Shown here piece by piece: positions 9,036 through 19,743 of a DNA stretch of 64,000 nt. The position numbers and the translations under genes are program-made. The notes under the pieces were generated by a model. The model had not been told where the DNA came from. It was given only the letters and a program-made list of their open reading frames with translations, and did no database searches. Positions within the stretch are counted from its first letter, which is position 1. Every line of letters begins with the position of its first letter. Origin of the DNA: Nitrosotalea sp. (GTDB lineage: Archaea > Thermoproteota > Nitrososphaeria > Nitrososphaerales > Nitrosopumilaceae); the NCBI GenBank assembly GCA_023252235.1, contig JAHEXH010000001.1, positions 38,019 through 102,018 of the forward strand, in the 5' to 3' direction.

Positions 9036-10269
9036 AGATCTTTTTTTATTGTCATTTGAGGCATTAGTTGACAGAAAAGTACGAACATTGCTTACTATTT
9101 TGATGGTTGTTCTTGGGAGCAGTCTTGTTGTTGTATTGAATGGTCTTAGTGCGGGTCAGGCGGCATTCTTGGAAAAACAATTTAACACATTGGCAGCCAA
9201 TGTTATTTTTGTAGGGAGTGGACAACGTTCACTTAGCTCATTTGCAACTTCATCAAGTAATTCATTGATAATCAACAATGTTGTTTTAGGAAAAATAAAA
9301 TCTCTTTCGAATGTGGGAGATGCTATACCAGAGTATACTGGTTCTGCACAGGTAAACTCTCAGGGAAACACTCAACGAGTCACAATCACTTCCATTGATC
9401 CTACGAAATTAACTGAAGAACTACCAAACCTTGAATATGTTGATGGTTCAACCGTAAAACCAAACGATCGTTCATCAGCCATTGTAGGAGATACAGTAGT
9501 AAACCCACCTGGTGCATCCAGTTCTTTTGTTACGCTTGGACAAACGATCAAGGCAACAGCAACTTATTCTGATTCTAGTGGCAAGTCTGTAACAATAATG
9601 AAAAATTTCATAGTTTCAGGAATAATGAAACCATCTGGCAATAATGGGATCGATCGTTCGATTATCGTAAATCTTGATGCTGGCAATGAATTATTACATA
9701 AACTAAACAAGTATGATCAGGTAATAGTTGTCGCAACAACTCCTGATGATGTTGATACAGTACAACAGGAATTGACAAGCCAGTTTGGAAAAACTCTTGG
9801 AGTGACAACCCCCAAGGCTCTCATGGCAGTTAGAGTACAGGCTGCCAGTGGAAACGCTGCTTTTATTCTGATGGTTGGAATTATTGCACTTGTTGTAGGG
9901 GCAGTTGGTATTGTTACCACTCTATACAATTCCGTTACAGAAAGAATTCGGGAGATAGGTACCATGAAAGCAATAGGGGCCCAGAATGCTGAAATCCTTG
10001 CACTCTTTTTAGTTGAGGCTGCCTTGATTGGGATAATTGGAGCTTCATTAGGACTAATAATAGGAATAGGTGGAGGTTATGTCATGAGTATAGTGACAAC
10101 AACTTTTCCTGCAGGAGGAGGCCAACCTATTCACATACCTCCAATCTTTGCTCCTGCGGATTTGCTTAAAGTCTGGTTGCTTTCTTTGGGGCTCAGTGTT
10201 TTAGCAGGAATGTATCCTGCATGGAAGGCATCAAAGTTGTCTCCAATGGTTGCATTAAGACGTGAATAG
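9001..10269 (+). CDS. ABC transporter permease (MacB/FtsX family)
   Basis: ALVDRKVRTLLTILMVVLGSSLVVVLNGL...ERIREIGTMKAIGAQNAEILALFLVEA...YPAWKASKLSPMVALRRE. Confidence 0.93.
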   Translation: MTVLKRKKMNPKDLFLLSFEALVDRKVRTLLTILMVVLGSSLVVVLNGLSAGQAAFLEKQFNTLAANVIFVGSGQRSLSSFATSSSNSLIINNVVLGKIKSLSNVGDAIPEYTGSAQVNSQGNTQRVTITSIDPTKLTEELPNLEYVDGSTVKPNDRSSAIVGDTVVNPPGASSSFVTLGQTIKATATYSDSSGKSVTIMKNFIVSGIMKPSGNNGIDRSIIVNLDAGNELLHKLNKYDQVIVVATTPDDVDTVQQELTSQFGKTLGVTTPKALMAVRVQAASGNAAFILMVGIIALVVGAVGIVTTLYNSVTERIREIGTMKAIGAQNAEILALFLVEAALIGIIGASLGLIIGIGGGYVMSIVTTTFPAGGGQPIHIPPIFAPADLLKVWLLSLGLSVLAGMYPAWKASKLSPMVALRRE

Positions 10270-10389
10270 ATTTTTCATTTTTTTAAAAATTTGTATTGTA
10301 AATAATTGTTATCGGTTGTAATCACACAATATTGAAATTAGCGTGAATAGTGCGTTTGCCTATTATGAGAATAAATGGGGTGAGTATAT

Positions 10390-11724
10390 TTGGAACCGCT
10401 TGAATTTTGTGATATTTGCTTTCAGAAAGGGAAACCTAATCTATGTGAAACCTATAAAAATACATTTACAAAAATTAATCCATTACAATTCTCGCAGAAA
10501 TCTAGATTGGATAAACTTCTCAATAGGCTCGAGATAAGGCCGCGTTCGGTGGAAAAACGTTGGACATTGGTTGTTGATTCTTCCAAACGTAAGGAATTTC
10601 TTGATTCATTGTGGGGAGTAAATGCTACAGTCCATACTCTAGAAGATCATGTCAAAACTATAACAAGATTGTACAAACCAGAAGTAAGAAAACTCGGGGG
10701 AGAAAAACAAGTCGAACTTTCAAGTCCTGAATCTTGGGAAGTGTTTGATCCTAAATCAAGAGATTGGGCTCCACTAAAAGTTGAAACAAAAAAAGAAAAG
10801 TTCTTTGCTAAAGTAAATCTTGGTAACGTGCTCAAATGCTCAAGTTTTGAAGGAACAACATATTTTCGTACTTATCTAAATGATGATACTCCAATGCTTG
10901 CACCTATGGAGAAACGTGCAGTATACAACATTGTTTCTACCATAGCTGAACCAATCATAGCTACTTGGAAATCTGATGGTGAAGGTCAACGTGGTTTTAT
11001 CGAATATGATCAGTTACCCAACATCCCAGATGAAATTTTCAACGTTTTACGAAGGCTGGCAACTGTAGACAAAAGAGTTTCTGATACCATGATATTTGAA
11101 AATAATGACTTTGAGTTGGTAAAGACAGTATTAGGCTGCATTAAGATTGATCTGGTGAAATCCTCTGAGACAATAACTATTCTATCTGATAAAAAATCTG
11201 ATACTCCTATACCTCTTGAAGAGATACAAAAGGAACGCCTTCAAGTCATGTTGGATATTGTTAAAGAAATGGGTGGTAAAATTGAAACTGAGAAAGACAG
11301 CCTTACTATTTCGGGTACTCGTGGTTTGGTCAAGATAATATTTGTAGATAATGACAAAAGTGCTCAAGATGGCAACATGGTAAGAATATCTGTATCTGCA
11401 CTCGAAGATCCTCCTAGATTTATAGAAATTCTATTTATGATCAAAAAAAGATTGGGTCTCCTTGATTTACCACTTGAAAATGTGCTGAGTCAACATTGGC
11501 CAATCATATCTGATAATGATTTGCAATATGTAATACAGACTGCAATTTCATGGTGGTCAAACAATCAAGTTTTGGCCACAAAAATTATTGGTGATAGAGA
11601 AAAATTTGATAAAGTAAAAGAATGGAATAATAAAATTAAGCAAGGAAAAATTCGTTCAACCCTTGATACCATAACCCTGGGGAAGATAATCAAGCAAAAA
11701 GAATCTAGTATTGTTCTAAAATAA
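10390..11724 (+). CDS. Hypothetical protein (444 aa), TTG start, N-terminal CxxC
   Basis: Long ORF with coding composition; N-term LEPLEFCDICFQKGKPNLCE. Confidence 0.75.
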   Translation: MEPLEFCDICFQKGKPNLCETYKNTFTKINPLQFSQKSRLDKLLNRLEIRPRSVEKRWTLVVDSSKRKEFLDSLWGVNATVHTLEDHVKTITRLYKPEVRKLGGEKQVELSSPESWEVFDPKSRDWAPLKVETKKEKFFAKVNLGNVLKCSSFEGTTYFRTYLNDDTPMLAPMEKRAVYNIVSTIAEPIIATWKSDGEGQRGFIEYDQLPNIPDEIFNVLRRLATVDKRVSDTMIFENNDFELVKTVLGCIKIDLVKSSETITILSDKKSDTPIPLEEIQKERLQVMLDIVKEMGGKIETEKDSLTISGTRGLVKIIFVDNDKSAQDGNMVRISVSALEDPPRFIEILFMIKKRLGLLDLPLENVLSQHWPIISDNDLQYVIQTAISWWSNNQVLATKIIGDREKFDKVKEWNNKIKQGKIRSTLDTITLGKIIKQKESSIVLK

Positions 11725-11766
11725 CCAAAGACGTATCAAATCTCAAGAAGATACTGGATTTTCTAA

Positions 11767-12756
11767 TTAATGTGACACCGCTTTTATGAAGAGCATTATG
11801 ACATATGACACTGCCGCACTAGCTGGGATTGTTATAATCCACGCCCATACGATTCTTTTTCCTATGCCCCATCTGACTGCTGACATTCTTCTCACTGCTC
11901 CTACTCCCATTATACTTCCAGAAATTGCATGAGTGGTACTTGCAGGAATACCGAGCCATGCAAGAGTTGCGAGTATGCTAGCTGCGCTTGTTTCTGCAGC
12001 AAAACCTTGGTATGGTCTTAACTGAGTGATCTTTACTGCCATTGTCTTTACTATGCGCCATCCTCCAAAGAAAGTCCCAAGACTAATGGCTAATGCGGCC
12101 ATCATGATCACATAATATGGTACACTAAACTTTGTGATTACTCCTTGAGTTAGTAAGATCAAAGCTATGATTCCCATTGTTTTCTGACCATCGTTTGCTC
12201 CGTGGGTTAAAGAAAAATATGTGGACGAAATCAACTGTAGTTTTCCAAAAGCGGAATTTACTGCATGTGGTTTTGCTTTTGCAAATACCATCATTATGAC
12301 TAATCCAGTTGCAAATGCAGCTGCAAAACCTGCAACAGGTGAGACTAAGATTCCTGTTACCACCTTCTGCAATCCATCAAACATTATTGCTTTGGAACCT
12401 GCACCTGCTACTCCCGCACCTATGATTCCGCCTATCAATGCATGACTGCTAGATGTAGGTAGAGCTAGTAACCATGTGATAATGTCCCATACTATGGCAC
12501 CGGCCAAGGCGCCGATAATTATGTTGAGTGTGACAAAATCTGGATTTATGATTCCTTTTCCTATTGTCGTAGCTACTGCAACTCCAAAGAGAAATGGACC
12601 GATAAAATTGGCAGCAGCCGCCAATGTTACGGCATGAAGGGGTTTTAGGATTCTGGTTCCTACCACGGTCGCAATCGAGTTTGCAGCATCATGGAATCCG
12701 TTGAGAAAATCAAAAACTAGTGCTGCTCCTATTGCTCCTATTGCTAGTTCAATCAT
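11767..12756 (-). CDS. PiT family inorganic phosphate transporter
   Basis: DFLNGFHDAANSIATVVGTRIL...SSTYFSLTHGANDGQKTMGIIAL. Confidence 0.95.
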   Translation of the reverse strand: MIELAIGAIGAALVFDFLNGFHDAANSIATVVGTRILKPLHAVTLAAAANFIGPFLFGVAVATTIGKGIINPDFVTLNIIIGALAGAIVWDIITWLLALPTSSSHALIGGIIGAGVAGAGSKAIMFDGLQKVVTGILVSPVAGFAAAFATGLVIMMVFAKAKPHAVNSAFGKLQLISSTYFSLTHGANDGQKTMGIIALILLTQGVITKFSVPYYVIMMAALAISLGTFFGGWRIVKTMAVKITQLRPYQGFAAETSAASILATLAWLGIPASTTHAISGSIMGVGAVRRMSAVRWGIGKRIVWAWIITIPASAAVSYVIMLFIKAVSH

Positions 12757-12765
12757 GAAAAATAC

Positions 12766-13398
12766 CTATGTGTATTTGAGAACGATGTCCTCTATAGAAT
12801 CAGCAACATCAAGACATCTGTCTGAAGCATGTTCCAGTGCCTCATAGGTATCTTTCATCTTGATTATATTGATAACATCTGTTGTCTCAAACAATTCTGC
12901 CATCGCTTTACGATAAATGGTATCGACACTATGTTCTTGTTCATTTACAGTACGACAATGTTCGATTATTGATTTATCTGCCTTCACTTTGTTTAATTTT
13001 GTAATCATGAAATTGATCTCCTTTGTGGAATTGTGGATCTCTTTTGCTATTTCTAACATATGTGGTGGGGTAGATTTAATTTTGAAACCGATAAGTCTTC
13101 CAGATATTCCCTCGATGTAATCAATGATATCGTCAGTCTTTGAGGCAATCCTGGAAATGTCTTCTCTATCTAATGGGGTTATGAATGTCTTGTTTAGTTC
13201 TTCGAAAATAGAATGTGTAAGTATGTCAGCTTCTTTTTCTATTTTTTCAATCTGGGCATGAATCTCAATTAATTTATCAAAGTTTGCAAATAGATCAACT
13301 AATAGTTTTGCAGACTCTTCTGCTTTGCAAGCAAGATCATTTAATATCGCCATGATCTCTTTATCGTTTGATTTTATCCAAGACAACCATTGTGCCAT
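12766..13398 (-). CDS. DUF47 / PhoU-like protein (PiT accessory)
   Basis: IEKIEKEADILTHSIFEELNKTFITPLDREDISRIASKTDDIIDYIEG signature of the DUF47 family. Confidence 0.92.
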   Translation of the reverse strand: MAQWLSWIKSNDKEIMAILNDLACKAEESAKLLVDLFANFDKLIEIHAQIEKIEKEADILTHSIFEELNKTFITPLDREDISRIASKTDDIIDYIEGISGRLIGFKIKSTPPHMLEIAKEIHNSTKEINFMITKLNKVKADKSIIEHCRTVNEQEHSVDTIYRKAMAELFETTDVINIIKMKDTYEALEHASDRCLDVADSIEDIVLKYT

Positions 13399-13433
13399 GT
13401 GGTCTGTCTTAAGATTCGTAGATAAATACCTGC

Positions 13434-13462
13434 CCTATATAGGATAAGGCATCTATATAGAT
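13434..13462. promoter_or_regulatory. Two perfect palindromes CCTATATAGG and ATCTATATAGAT upstream of the DUF47-PiT operon
   Basis: 13434-13443 and 13451-13462, in the intergenic region upstream of the start at 13398. Confidence 0.5.
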
Positions 13463-13491
13463 GGAATTGTTGATTTGCCTATTTGATCGAC

Positions 13492-14544
13492 TTATGAAGA
13501 AACATTCTCAGAAATCACATCTTGTACTGTTTCATTAATCACGGCTTCGGCGATATCGCTTGAATACTCAGCAGTTCTACGAATATCCTCCAAGACAAAC
13601 TTTATGACGCTAGAATATTTTTTTGATTCTTCTAGGCTATCTGTAAACTCTTTTTCTTTTTCAGATATTCTACGTGCGTTTGACGCAACATTGTCTGCCA
13701 AGGCATAATCTCTCTTGTTTAGTGCCAAAATAGAGTCTTCGAAGACTTTGAGCGATTCTTCACTTAGACGAGTTATCTTTTGTATCAGTGCAGGTTCCAA
13801 AGTTGATTTTAAAAATTTTATCCTACTTGCAATTGATACTGCGTGGTCTGCAATCCTCTCGATTGATTTTACCACTATTCTGTAACTGATACAATCCGAT
13901 GGTTTTTTGAGTCCGATATCACGAAGGATCTTTTCATGTTCAACTGCAAGTGTTAAATTTCTGAGTATGTATAGGCTGAATCTGTCTACTTCATCGTCCA
14001 AATGTGTAATCTCTTCACCTAACTCTACATCCATTTCTTTTAGAGCATCAATTGCTTGTCTGTGCATTGTTGATGTGAGTAAAAACATTCTCTTGAGTGC
14101 GTCACTTATTGAAAGTTCTGGAAGACTTGTTAACACCTGAATTGTTATTGATTCAGGGGTAGATTCTACTATTTCAGTTCCTATCATATTCCTCCTTACA
14201 AGATCCCTTATTGCTTGTTTGTGTTCTAATTGGATTCTACCTCCCTTTGCATGAATTTCTATAATTTGATAACCTGCCAAGTACATTGCAATAACTTTTC
14301 TCTGAATGGATTCCACACTATCTTTTTGACTAACGATTGTCTTTGATTTTGAAAGTTTTGGAGCTAAGGAATTAGTTGTTGGTAATATTGAAAGAGATTT
14401 GTTGACATTTTTAATTATGGAAACAGGATCCCCCGTTTTTAGTTTCAACTCATCAATCCATTTTTTAGGAAGGGATAAAACATATGTAGATCCGCCCACT
14501 AGTTGTAACTTTCTAACTTCTCTATCATTTAGTACTTCGGACAA
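13492..14544 (-). CDS. AbrB-type DNA-binding + PhoU domain phosphate regulator
   Basis: RKLQLVGGSTYVLSLPKKWIDELKLKTGDPVSI (AbrB-like) followed by PhoU helical repeats. Confidence 0.9.
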   Translation of the reverse strand: MSEVLNDREVRKLQLVGGSTYVLSLPKKWIDELKLKTGDPVSIIKNVNKSLSILPTTNSLAPKLSKSKTIVSQKDSVESIQRKVIAMYLAGYQIIEIHAKGGRIQLEHKQAIRDLVRRNMIGTEIVESTPESITIQVLTSLPELSISDALKRMFLLTSTMHRQAIDALKEMDVELGEEITHLDDEVDRFSLYILRNLTLAVEHEKILRDIGLKKPSDCISYRIVVKSIERIADHAVSIASRIKFLKSTLEPALIQKITRLSEESLKVFEDSILALNKRDYALADNVASNARRISEKEKEFTDSLEESKKYSSVIKFVLEDIRRTAEYSSDIAEAVINETVQDVISENVSS

Positions 14545-14558
14545 TGCATATATTGTAT

Positions 14559-14623
14559 GAACTATAGTTAAAGCATTTATCCTCCATTTCTATGTATGTC
14601 TATATAGTTCTATATTGAACTAT
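14559..14623. promoter_or_regulatory. GAACTAT-containing palindromes in the divergent phoU-like/pstC promoter
   Basis: AACTATAGTT at 14560-14569 and ATAGTTC-TATATT-GAACTAT at 14604-14623 (7-bp perfect arms). Confidence 0.5.
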
Positions 14624-14673
14624 GAGATCTAAGAAATTATGGTCGATCTCATCATATCTCACTCAATATTACA

Positions 14674-15648
14674 GTGTGTATGATGACAATTAAAATGAAA
14701 AAAGGGTCACCTCACATAGATAAAATTTTCAAGTATATTGCTATAGGTGCAGGCACGTATGTTGTCGCACTTGTAGTCATGTTAGTAGTTAATCTCAGTA
14801 CTGGTTCTGTACAAGTATGGCAGCATGAAGGGATAGGATTTCTTACAGGCTCGGATTGGAATTCTGTAGAGGGTAGAGAGTCTTATGGAGCATTCCCTTA
14901 CATAATGGGTACTCTTGTCAATGCTGGAATTGCCATGTTGATCTCAGTACCACTAAGCTTTGGAATTGCAATGTTCCTATCTGAACTCTCACCAAAATTA
15001 TTGAGAACTCCCCTTGCAATGGTTGTAGAACTTCTTGCAGCCGTTCCAAGTGTGATATATGGATTATGGGGTCTGTATGTTTTTAGAACATATATTCAAG
15101 ATTGGATTGAGGTTCCACTCCACAATTTATTTGGAGATCAAAGTATAATATTTGCTGGAACTCCATTTGGGTTGGATATTCTTACTGCAAGTATAGTTTT
15201 AGCTATAATGATAGTTCCTACTATTGCCTCTATTTCAAGAGAAATAATGATAGCAGTTCCAAACAGTCAACGTGAAGCTGCATATATGCTTGGAGCAACA
15301 AAATGGGAGGCTTTTAGACTTGCAGTATTACCGTATTCAAAATCTGGATTAATTGGTGCAGTAATACTTGGCCTTGGAAGAGCTGTAGGAGAAACTATGG
15401 CAGTTACAATGTTGATAGGAAATACAACTGGAGCAGCAGCTATTCCGACCTCGTTATTCCAACCAAGTCAGACAATGGCTAGTATTATGGCAAATGAATT
15501 TGCTGAAGCCTCACAAGGAGGTCTTCATTTGGCGGCTCTAGTTGGTATAGGTTTAATTCTTTTCATTATTGCTTTTCTTATCAATGTAATTGCACATTTT
15601 CTTGTCGCTAAGGTAGTCAAGTCACATGAGGGGGCAGTATTGGCATGA
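14674..15648 (+). CDS. pstC: Phosphate ABC transporter permease PstC
   Basis: MWQ..GIGFLTGSDWNSVEG...YGAFPYIMGTLVNA..REAAYMLGATKWEAF; position before pstA/pstB. Confidence 0.95.
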   Translation: MCMMTIKMKKGSPHIDKIFKYIAIGAGTYVVALVVMLVVNLSTGSVQVWQHEGIGFLTGSDWNSVEGRESYGAFPYIMGTLVNAGIAMLISVPLSFGIAMFLSELSPKLLRTPLAMVVELLAAVPSVIYGLWGLYVFRTYIQDWIEVPLHNLFGDQSIIFAGTPFGLDILTASIVLAIMIVPTIASISREIMIAVPNSQREAAYMLGATKWEAFRLAVLPYSKSGLIGAVILGLGRAVGETMAVTMLIGNTTGAAAIPTSLFQPSQTMASIMANEFAEASQGGLHLAALVGIGLILFIIAFLINVIAHFLVAKVVKSHEGAVLA

Positions 15649-16565
15649 TAACTACTGAACAGAGAGCTGAATTTAGAAAACATTTCAGATATAATATTGG
15701 TAGGAGACTTGTACTGGATAAAATTGTCAAGGGAATAGTCTTTACCTGTGTAGTAGTTGCCATTGTGCCACTAATAGCTATTTTAGTTAACGTCTTTAGC
15801 AATGGTGCTGCTGCATTAACGTGGGATTTTCTTACTCAGATACCTGGAGCCGTAGGAAGTGATACACCAGGCGGAATTGGTCCTGCAATTCAAGGAACTG
15901 TTGTGTTAATTGGATTATCAAGTCTTATTGGAGTACCAATTGGTGTAATGGGCGGAATATTTCTCTCAGAATATGGTAACAATAGATATGGCCGAATGAT
16001 TAGATTTCTTAACGATGTCATTGCAGAATTTCCAACTATCGTAATTGGTGTGTTTGCATTTGTTTTAATTGTATTGACTATTGGTAACTTTTCTATGTGG
16101 GCTGGATCTTTTGCACTTTCTATTATCATGTTGCCAATTGTAATGCGAACAACTGAAGAATCTCTCAAGTTAGTACCTGTTACTTACAGGGAGGCAGGTT
16201 ATGCTTTAGGAGTTAGAAAATGGCGAGTAATTTTTACAATAGTACTCAGCGGTGCAAGAAGTGGTCTTGTGACAGGAATTCTACTGGCGGTTGCAAGAAT
16301 AGCTGGCGAAACAGCCCCTCTAGTATTTACAATTCTTGGTAGTAGTCAATTCATTTCTGGACTTGATGGACCAATTGACGCACTTCCACTACGAATCTGG
16401 AGGTTGTCATCACTCCCATATGATAGTGCTGTGACTCAGGGATGGGGTGCAGCATTTGTTTTGATAATCATGGTTCTCACTATCAATATTGGTGTAAGGT
16501 ATATTTTCTTGAGAAATAAAGAAAAGACATTCATAAAATTTAGAAAGCAAGGAATGGTATCATGA
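15645..16565 (+). CDS. pstA: Phosphate ABC transporter permease PstA
   Basis: [35 protein letters not shown]...[17 protein letters not shown]. Confidence 0.95.
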   Translation: MITTEQRAEFRKHFRYNIGRRLVLDKIVKGIVFTCVVVAIVPLIAILVNVFSNGAAALTWDFLTQIPGAVGSDTPGGIGPAIQGTVVLIGLSSLIGVPIGVMGGIFLSEYGNNRYGRMIRFLNDVIAEFPTIVIGVFAFVLIVLTIGNFSMWAGSFALSIIMLPIVMRTTEESLKLVPVTYREAGYALGVRKWRVIFTIVLSGARSGLVTGILLAVARIAGETAPLVFTILGSSQFISGLDGPIDALPLRIWRLSSLPYDSAVTQGWGAAFVLIIMVLTINIGVRYIFLRNKEKTFIKFRKQGMVS

Positions 16566-17371
16566 TGGAAATAATTACAAAAATTCCAACAAAGGGAAAT
16601 GCCAATGAAGAAATAAAATACAAACTTGTAGCTGAAAATATTTCTGCAAGTTATGATGGTATAGTAACAGTCAAAAATGTTTCCATGAAATTTAGAGACA
16701 GAGCCGTTACTGCTCTAATAGGACCTTCTGGTTGTGGAAAGACGACCTTTCTCAGATGCTTGAACAGAATGCATGAGCTTACTAAAAATGCTACATTGAC
16801 AGGAAAAGTTCTGCTTGACGGTGAGGATCTTTATTCTAATAAAGTGGATCCTATGATTAACAGACGAAAAATAGGAATGGTATTTCAAAAGCCAAATCCT
16901 TTCCCGACCATGTCTATCTATGATAACGTTGCATGCGGTCTAAGACTTAACGGTGTAAAAGACAAAAATATACTTGACGAGGTAGTAGAAGGATGTCTCA
17001 AGATGGCTTCACTTTGGAATGAAGTAAAAGGAGATTTAAAAAAACCCGGAATGAGTCTTTCAGGAGGGCAGCAACAACGTTTGTGTATTGCTAGAGCACT
17101 TGCTATCCAACCAGAAGTTCTTTTAATGGATGAGCCAGCTTCAGCACTTGATCCCATTGCAACTCAGAAAATTGAAGAGATGATACAAGAGTTAAAGAAA
17201 GAATATACGATAATTATTGTAACACATAACATGCAGCAGGCAACAAGGGTATCGGACTATACTGGTTTTATGTATCTCGGAGACCTAGTTGAATTTGGAG
17301 AGACAAAGCAAATCTTCGAAAATCCTCGAAATGAAATAACTGCAAAATACGTTCAAGGTCAATTTGGATAG
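16562..17371 (+). CDS. pstB: Phosphate ABC transporter ATP-binding protein PstB
   Basis: [56 protein letters not shown]. Confidence 0.97.
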   Translation: MMEIITKIPTKGNANEEIKYKLVAENISASYDGIVTVKNVSMKFRDRAVTALIGPSGCGKTTFLRCLNRMHELTKNATLTGKVLLDGEDLYSNKVDPMINRRKIGMVFQKPNPFPTMSIYDNVACGLRLNGVKDKNILDEVVEGCLKMASLWNEVKGDLKKPGMSLSGGQQQRLCIARALAIQPEVLLMDEPASALDPIATQKIEEMIQELKKEYTIIIVTHNMQQATRVSDYTGFMYLGDLVEFGETKQIFENPRNEITAKYVQGQFG

Positions 17372-17374
17372 ATA

Positions 17375-18001
17375 ATGACTCGTCTCATAGATCCTCACTT
17401 GGCAAATTTATCTGAAATGATGAAGCAAATGTGTGATCTGTCAATCAAATGTACGAATCTTGCAATTGATTCTTATCTTGGTGGTCAAAATGCTAGAAAC
17501 GAAGTTCACCAATTCTCAAATGAAATGATGGACTTGTATGATAAAGTCGGAGAATTGACATTTGAAATGATTCTGCGATATCAGCCGGTAGCAAGTGATT
17601 TTAGACTTATACGCTCATCTCTCGAGATTTCCTATGGGTTTACCAGACTGAGTAGATATGCTTATGATATAACATTAGTTCGAGATACTTTTGGTGATCT
17701 TTCTGATTGTAAAAATGAAGTCATCTATACTTTATCTGGTGAGATAAAACAAATGGTGAAACTTGCCGTAGAATGTTTTGCAACTCTTGATTTAGAAAAA
17801 GCTCATGAATTACGAACAGATGAAGATATTGTTGACAAATATTATAACAAACATTTGCCAATGCTGATCACTCTTGGTAATGTCAAATGCGCCCTTGCGG
17901 ATGCCTTGGTTTTGAGATATATGGAAAGAATGGCAGATCATGCTGCATTTGTAGGTGACTCTGTAAACTATATTGTTACTGGAGCAAGAACCTACAGATA
18001 A
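17375..18001 (+). CDS. phoU: Phosphate signalling protein PhoU
   Basis: LRYQPVASDFRLIRSSLEISYGFTRLSRYAYDI...RYMERMADHAAFVGDSVNYIVTG. Confidence 0.93.
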   Translation: MTRLIDPHLANLSEMMKQMCDLSIKCTNLAIDSYLGGQNARNEVHQFSNEMMDLYDKVGELTFEMILRYQPVASDFRLIRSSLEISYGFTRLSRYAYDITLVRDTFGDLSDCKNEVIYTLSGEIKQMVKLAVECFATLDLEKAHELRTDEDIVDKYYNKHLPMLITLGNVKCALADALVLRYMERMADHAAFVGDSVNYIVTGARTYR

Positions 18002-18124
18002 ATAATGAACTCATTTCATGTTCGTCTTTTTCTAAATTGTTTTTACATTTCTGAAATACTCTACAATGTAATTTCATAATGTATGATGATCAACAAGTGA
18101 TTCTCATAAATCTATGTAGGTTAT

Positions 18125-18172
18125 AGCTATTTACATGATCTATGTCGATTATATGTAAATAAACAAATAGCT
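18125..18172. promoter_or_regulatory. Interrupted inverted repeat AGCTATTTACAT / ATGTAAATA..AAATAGCT upstream of pstS
   Basis: Arms at 18125-18136 and 18153-18172; start of pstS at 18185. Confidence 0.4.
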
Positions 18173-18184
18173 CATAATGCATCA

Positions 18185-19348
18185 ATGACAAAAAAAATCT
18201 TCTTAGGATTGGCATTAATGCTTATCCTATTAGTACCGACAACTGTTCTTAGTGCACATGCAGAATCAGCACCTCCAGCAGAACCTGATGCGAAAGACAA
18301 ATACAACTTCAATGCAGGGGGCGCAACTTTTCCATTTCCATTGATAGACAAATGGAGAGTTGAATACAACAAAAATTACCCTGGAATCACATTGAATTAT
18401 CAGGCTGTAGGTAGTGGAGCTGGCATTAAGCTGTTTACAACAAAGAAGGTAGAATTTGCAGGATCCGATGCACCATTGCAAGCAGCAGATATCAAAAAGG
18501 CTCCAGCGGGAACATTACACATTCCTGAGACAATGGGTGCAATAGTTGTTACATACAATCTTCCAGGGGTTCAAACAAATGGGCTCTTACTAACTGGTGA
18601 TGTAATAGCAAAAATCTTTCTTGGTCAAATCATTTACTGGCATGATCCAGCTATAGTGCATCTTCAAAAAGATCCAAGTATTGCACAAGCATTGAAGCAG
18701 GACAGGAACAAGATAATTGTTGTTCACAGATCCGATGGCTCTGGAACAACATTTGCCTTTACTAGCTATCTCTCCCAAGTCAGTTCTGACTGGAATGGTA
18801 AAGTTGGAAAAGGAACATCTGTTCCGTGGCAAGCAGGAATGGGAGGCTCGGGTAATGCAGGAGTTGCTGCAATAGTCAAGAAGGTGCCTGAATCATTAGG
18901 ATATGTGGAATTAGCATATGCCAAAGGTAACAAGATGGCATCTGGTATTCCAATGACGTATGCCTTTGTTCAGAACCATGACAAGACAGCATTTCTTGAT
19001 GCTACTGTGGCAACCACTGCCGCAGCTGCAAAAGGAGCAATATCTTCACTACCAGCAGCTGATGGAGTTTGGAGCAATGTATCAATAAACGATGCACCAG
19101 GACCAAATGCATATCCAATTGCTACATTCACCTATCTATTGGTGAATCCAAACCTTGAACAACTCAAAGGTATGGATAAACAAAAGGCACAGGATCTTGT
19201 ACACATGCTCTACTGGTTTGTAACAGACGGCCAAAAATACTCTGAAAAACTATCGTACGTGCCACTACCAAGTGCAGTACAAGAGTTGGACAAAAAGGGT
19301 ATTTCACAAATAAAATTCAACGGCCAACAGCTCTGGTCATATCCTTAA
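18185..19348 (+). CDS. pstS: Phosphate ABC transporter substrate-binding protein PstS
   Basis: FNAGGATFPFPLIDKWRVEYNKNYPGITLNYQAVGSGAGIKLF...RSDGSGTTFAFTSYLSQV. Confidence 0.96.
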   Translation: MTKKIFLGLALMLILLVPTTVLSAHAESAPPAEPDAKDKYNFNAGGATFPFPLIDKWRVEYNKNYPGITLNYQAVGSGAGIKLFTTKKVEFAGSDAPLQAADIKKAPAGTLHIPETMGAIVVTYNLPGVQTNGLLLTGDVIAKIFLGQIIYWHDPAIVHLQKDPSIAQALKQDRNKIIVVHRSDGSGTTFAFTSYLSQVSSDWNGKVGKGTSVPWQAGMGGSGNAGVAAIVKKVPESLGYVELAYAKGNKMASGIPMTYAFVQNHDKTAFLDATVATTAAAAKGAISSLPAADGVWSNVSINDAPGPNAYPIATFTYLLVNPNLEQLKGMDKQKAQDLVHMLYWFVTDGQKYSEKLSYVPLPSAVQELDKKGISQIKFNGQQLWSYP

Positions 19349-19494
19349 AAGAAACTCCTCTTTTCTTTTTTTTAATTCTCTATAGTATCATATACTGTAA
19401 GCCTATGAATTGTACCGTACATTTACTCTCAAAACAGATTCTATGGTGAACTACTAAATCTATTTGCGCTCTGCTAAAAACAAAGATCTGTGTT

Positions 19495-19695
19495 ATGTAT
19501 ACTGTAATGCCAGACGAAAGTTGTAGAAATTGTGGAGGGGAACTTGCGAAATATCTCTGGTGCAATGGGTGCAGAAAGACGATACAAAAAATATGTAGAA
19601 TGTGTAGCAGAGAAACATTGAGACAACAACACACAACATGCCTTTCTTATCGTACAAATGTGAGATATTTGACAAAAGTGGCTATAACGGAATAA
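19495..19695 (+). CDS. Small zinc-finger-like protein (66 aa)
   Basis: CRNCGGELAKYLWCNGCRKTIQKICRMCSRE: three CxxC motifs. Confidence 0.6.
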   Translation: MYTVMPDESCRNCGGELAKYLWCNGCRKTIQKICRMCSRETLRQQHTTCLSYRTNVRYLTKVAITE

Positions 19696-19743
19696 ATTAT
19701 CTGTAATGTTGACTGAAATTAAAAATAAGAAAAGAGAGGGTGT

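Noticed and set aside
12221-12445. Several Ala/Pro/Thr-rich antisense ORFs (e.g. 12221-12445, 44596-44943, 45635-46087, 54519-54710)
   Set aside because: Shadow frames opposite confidently identified genes (PiT, AroA, shikimate kinase, UbiD)
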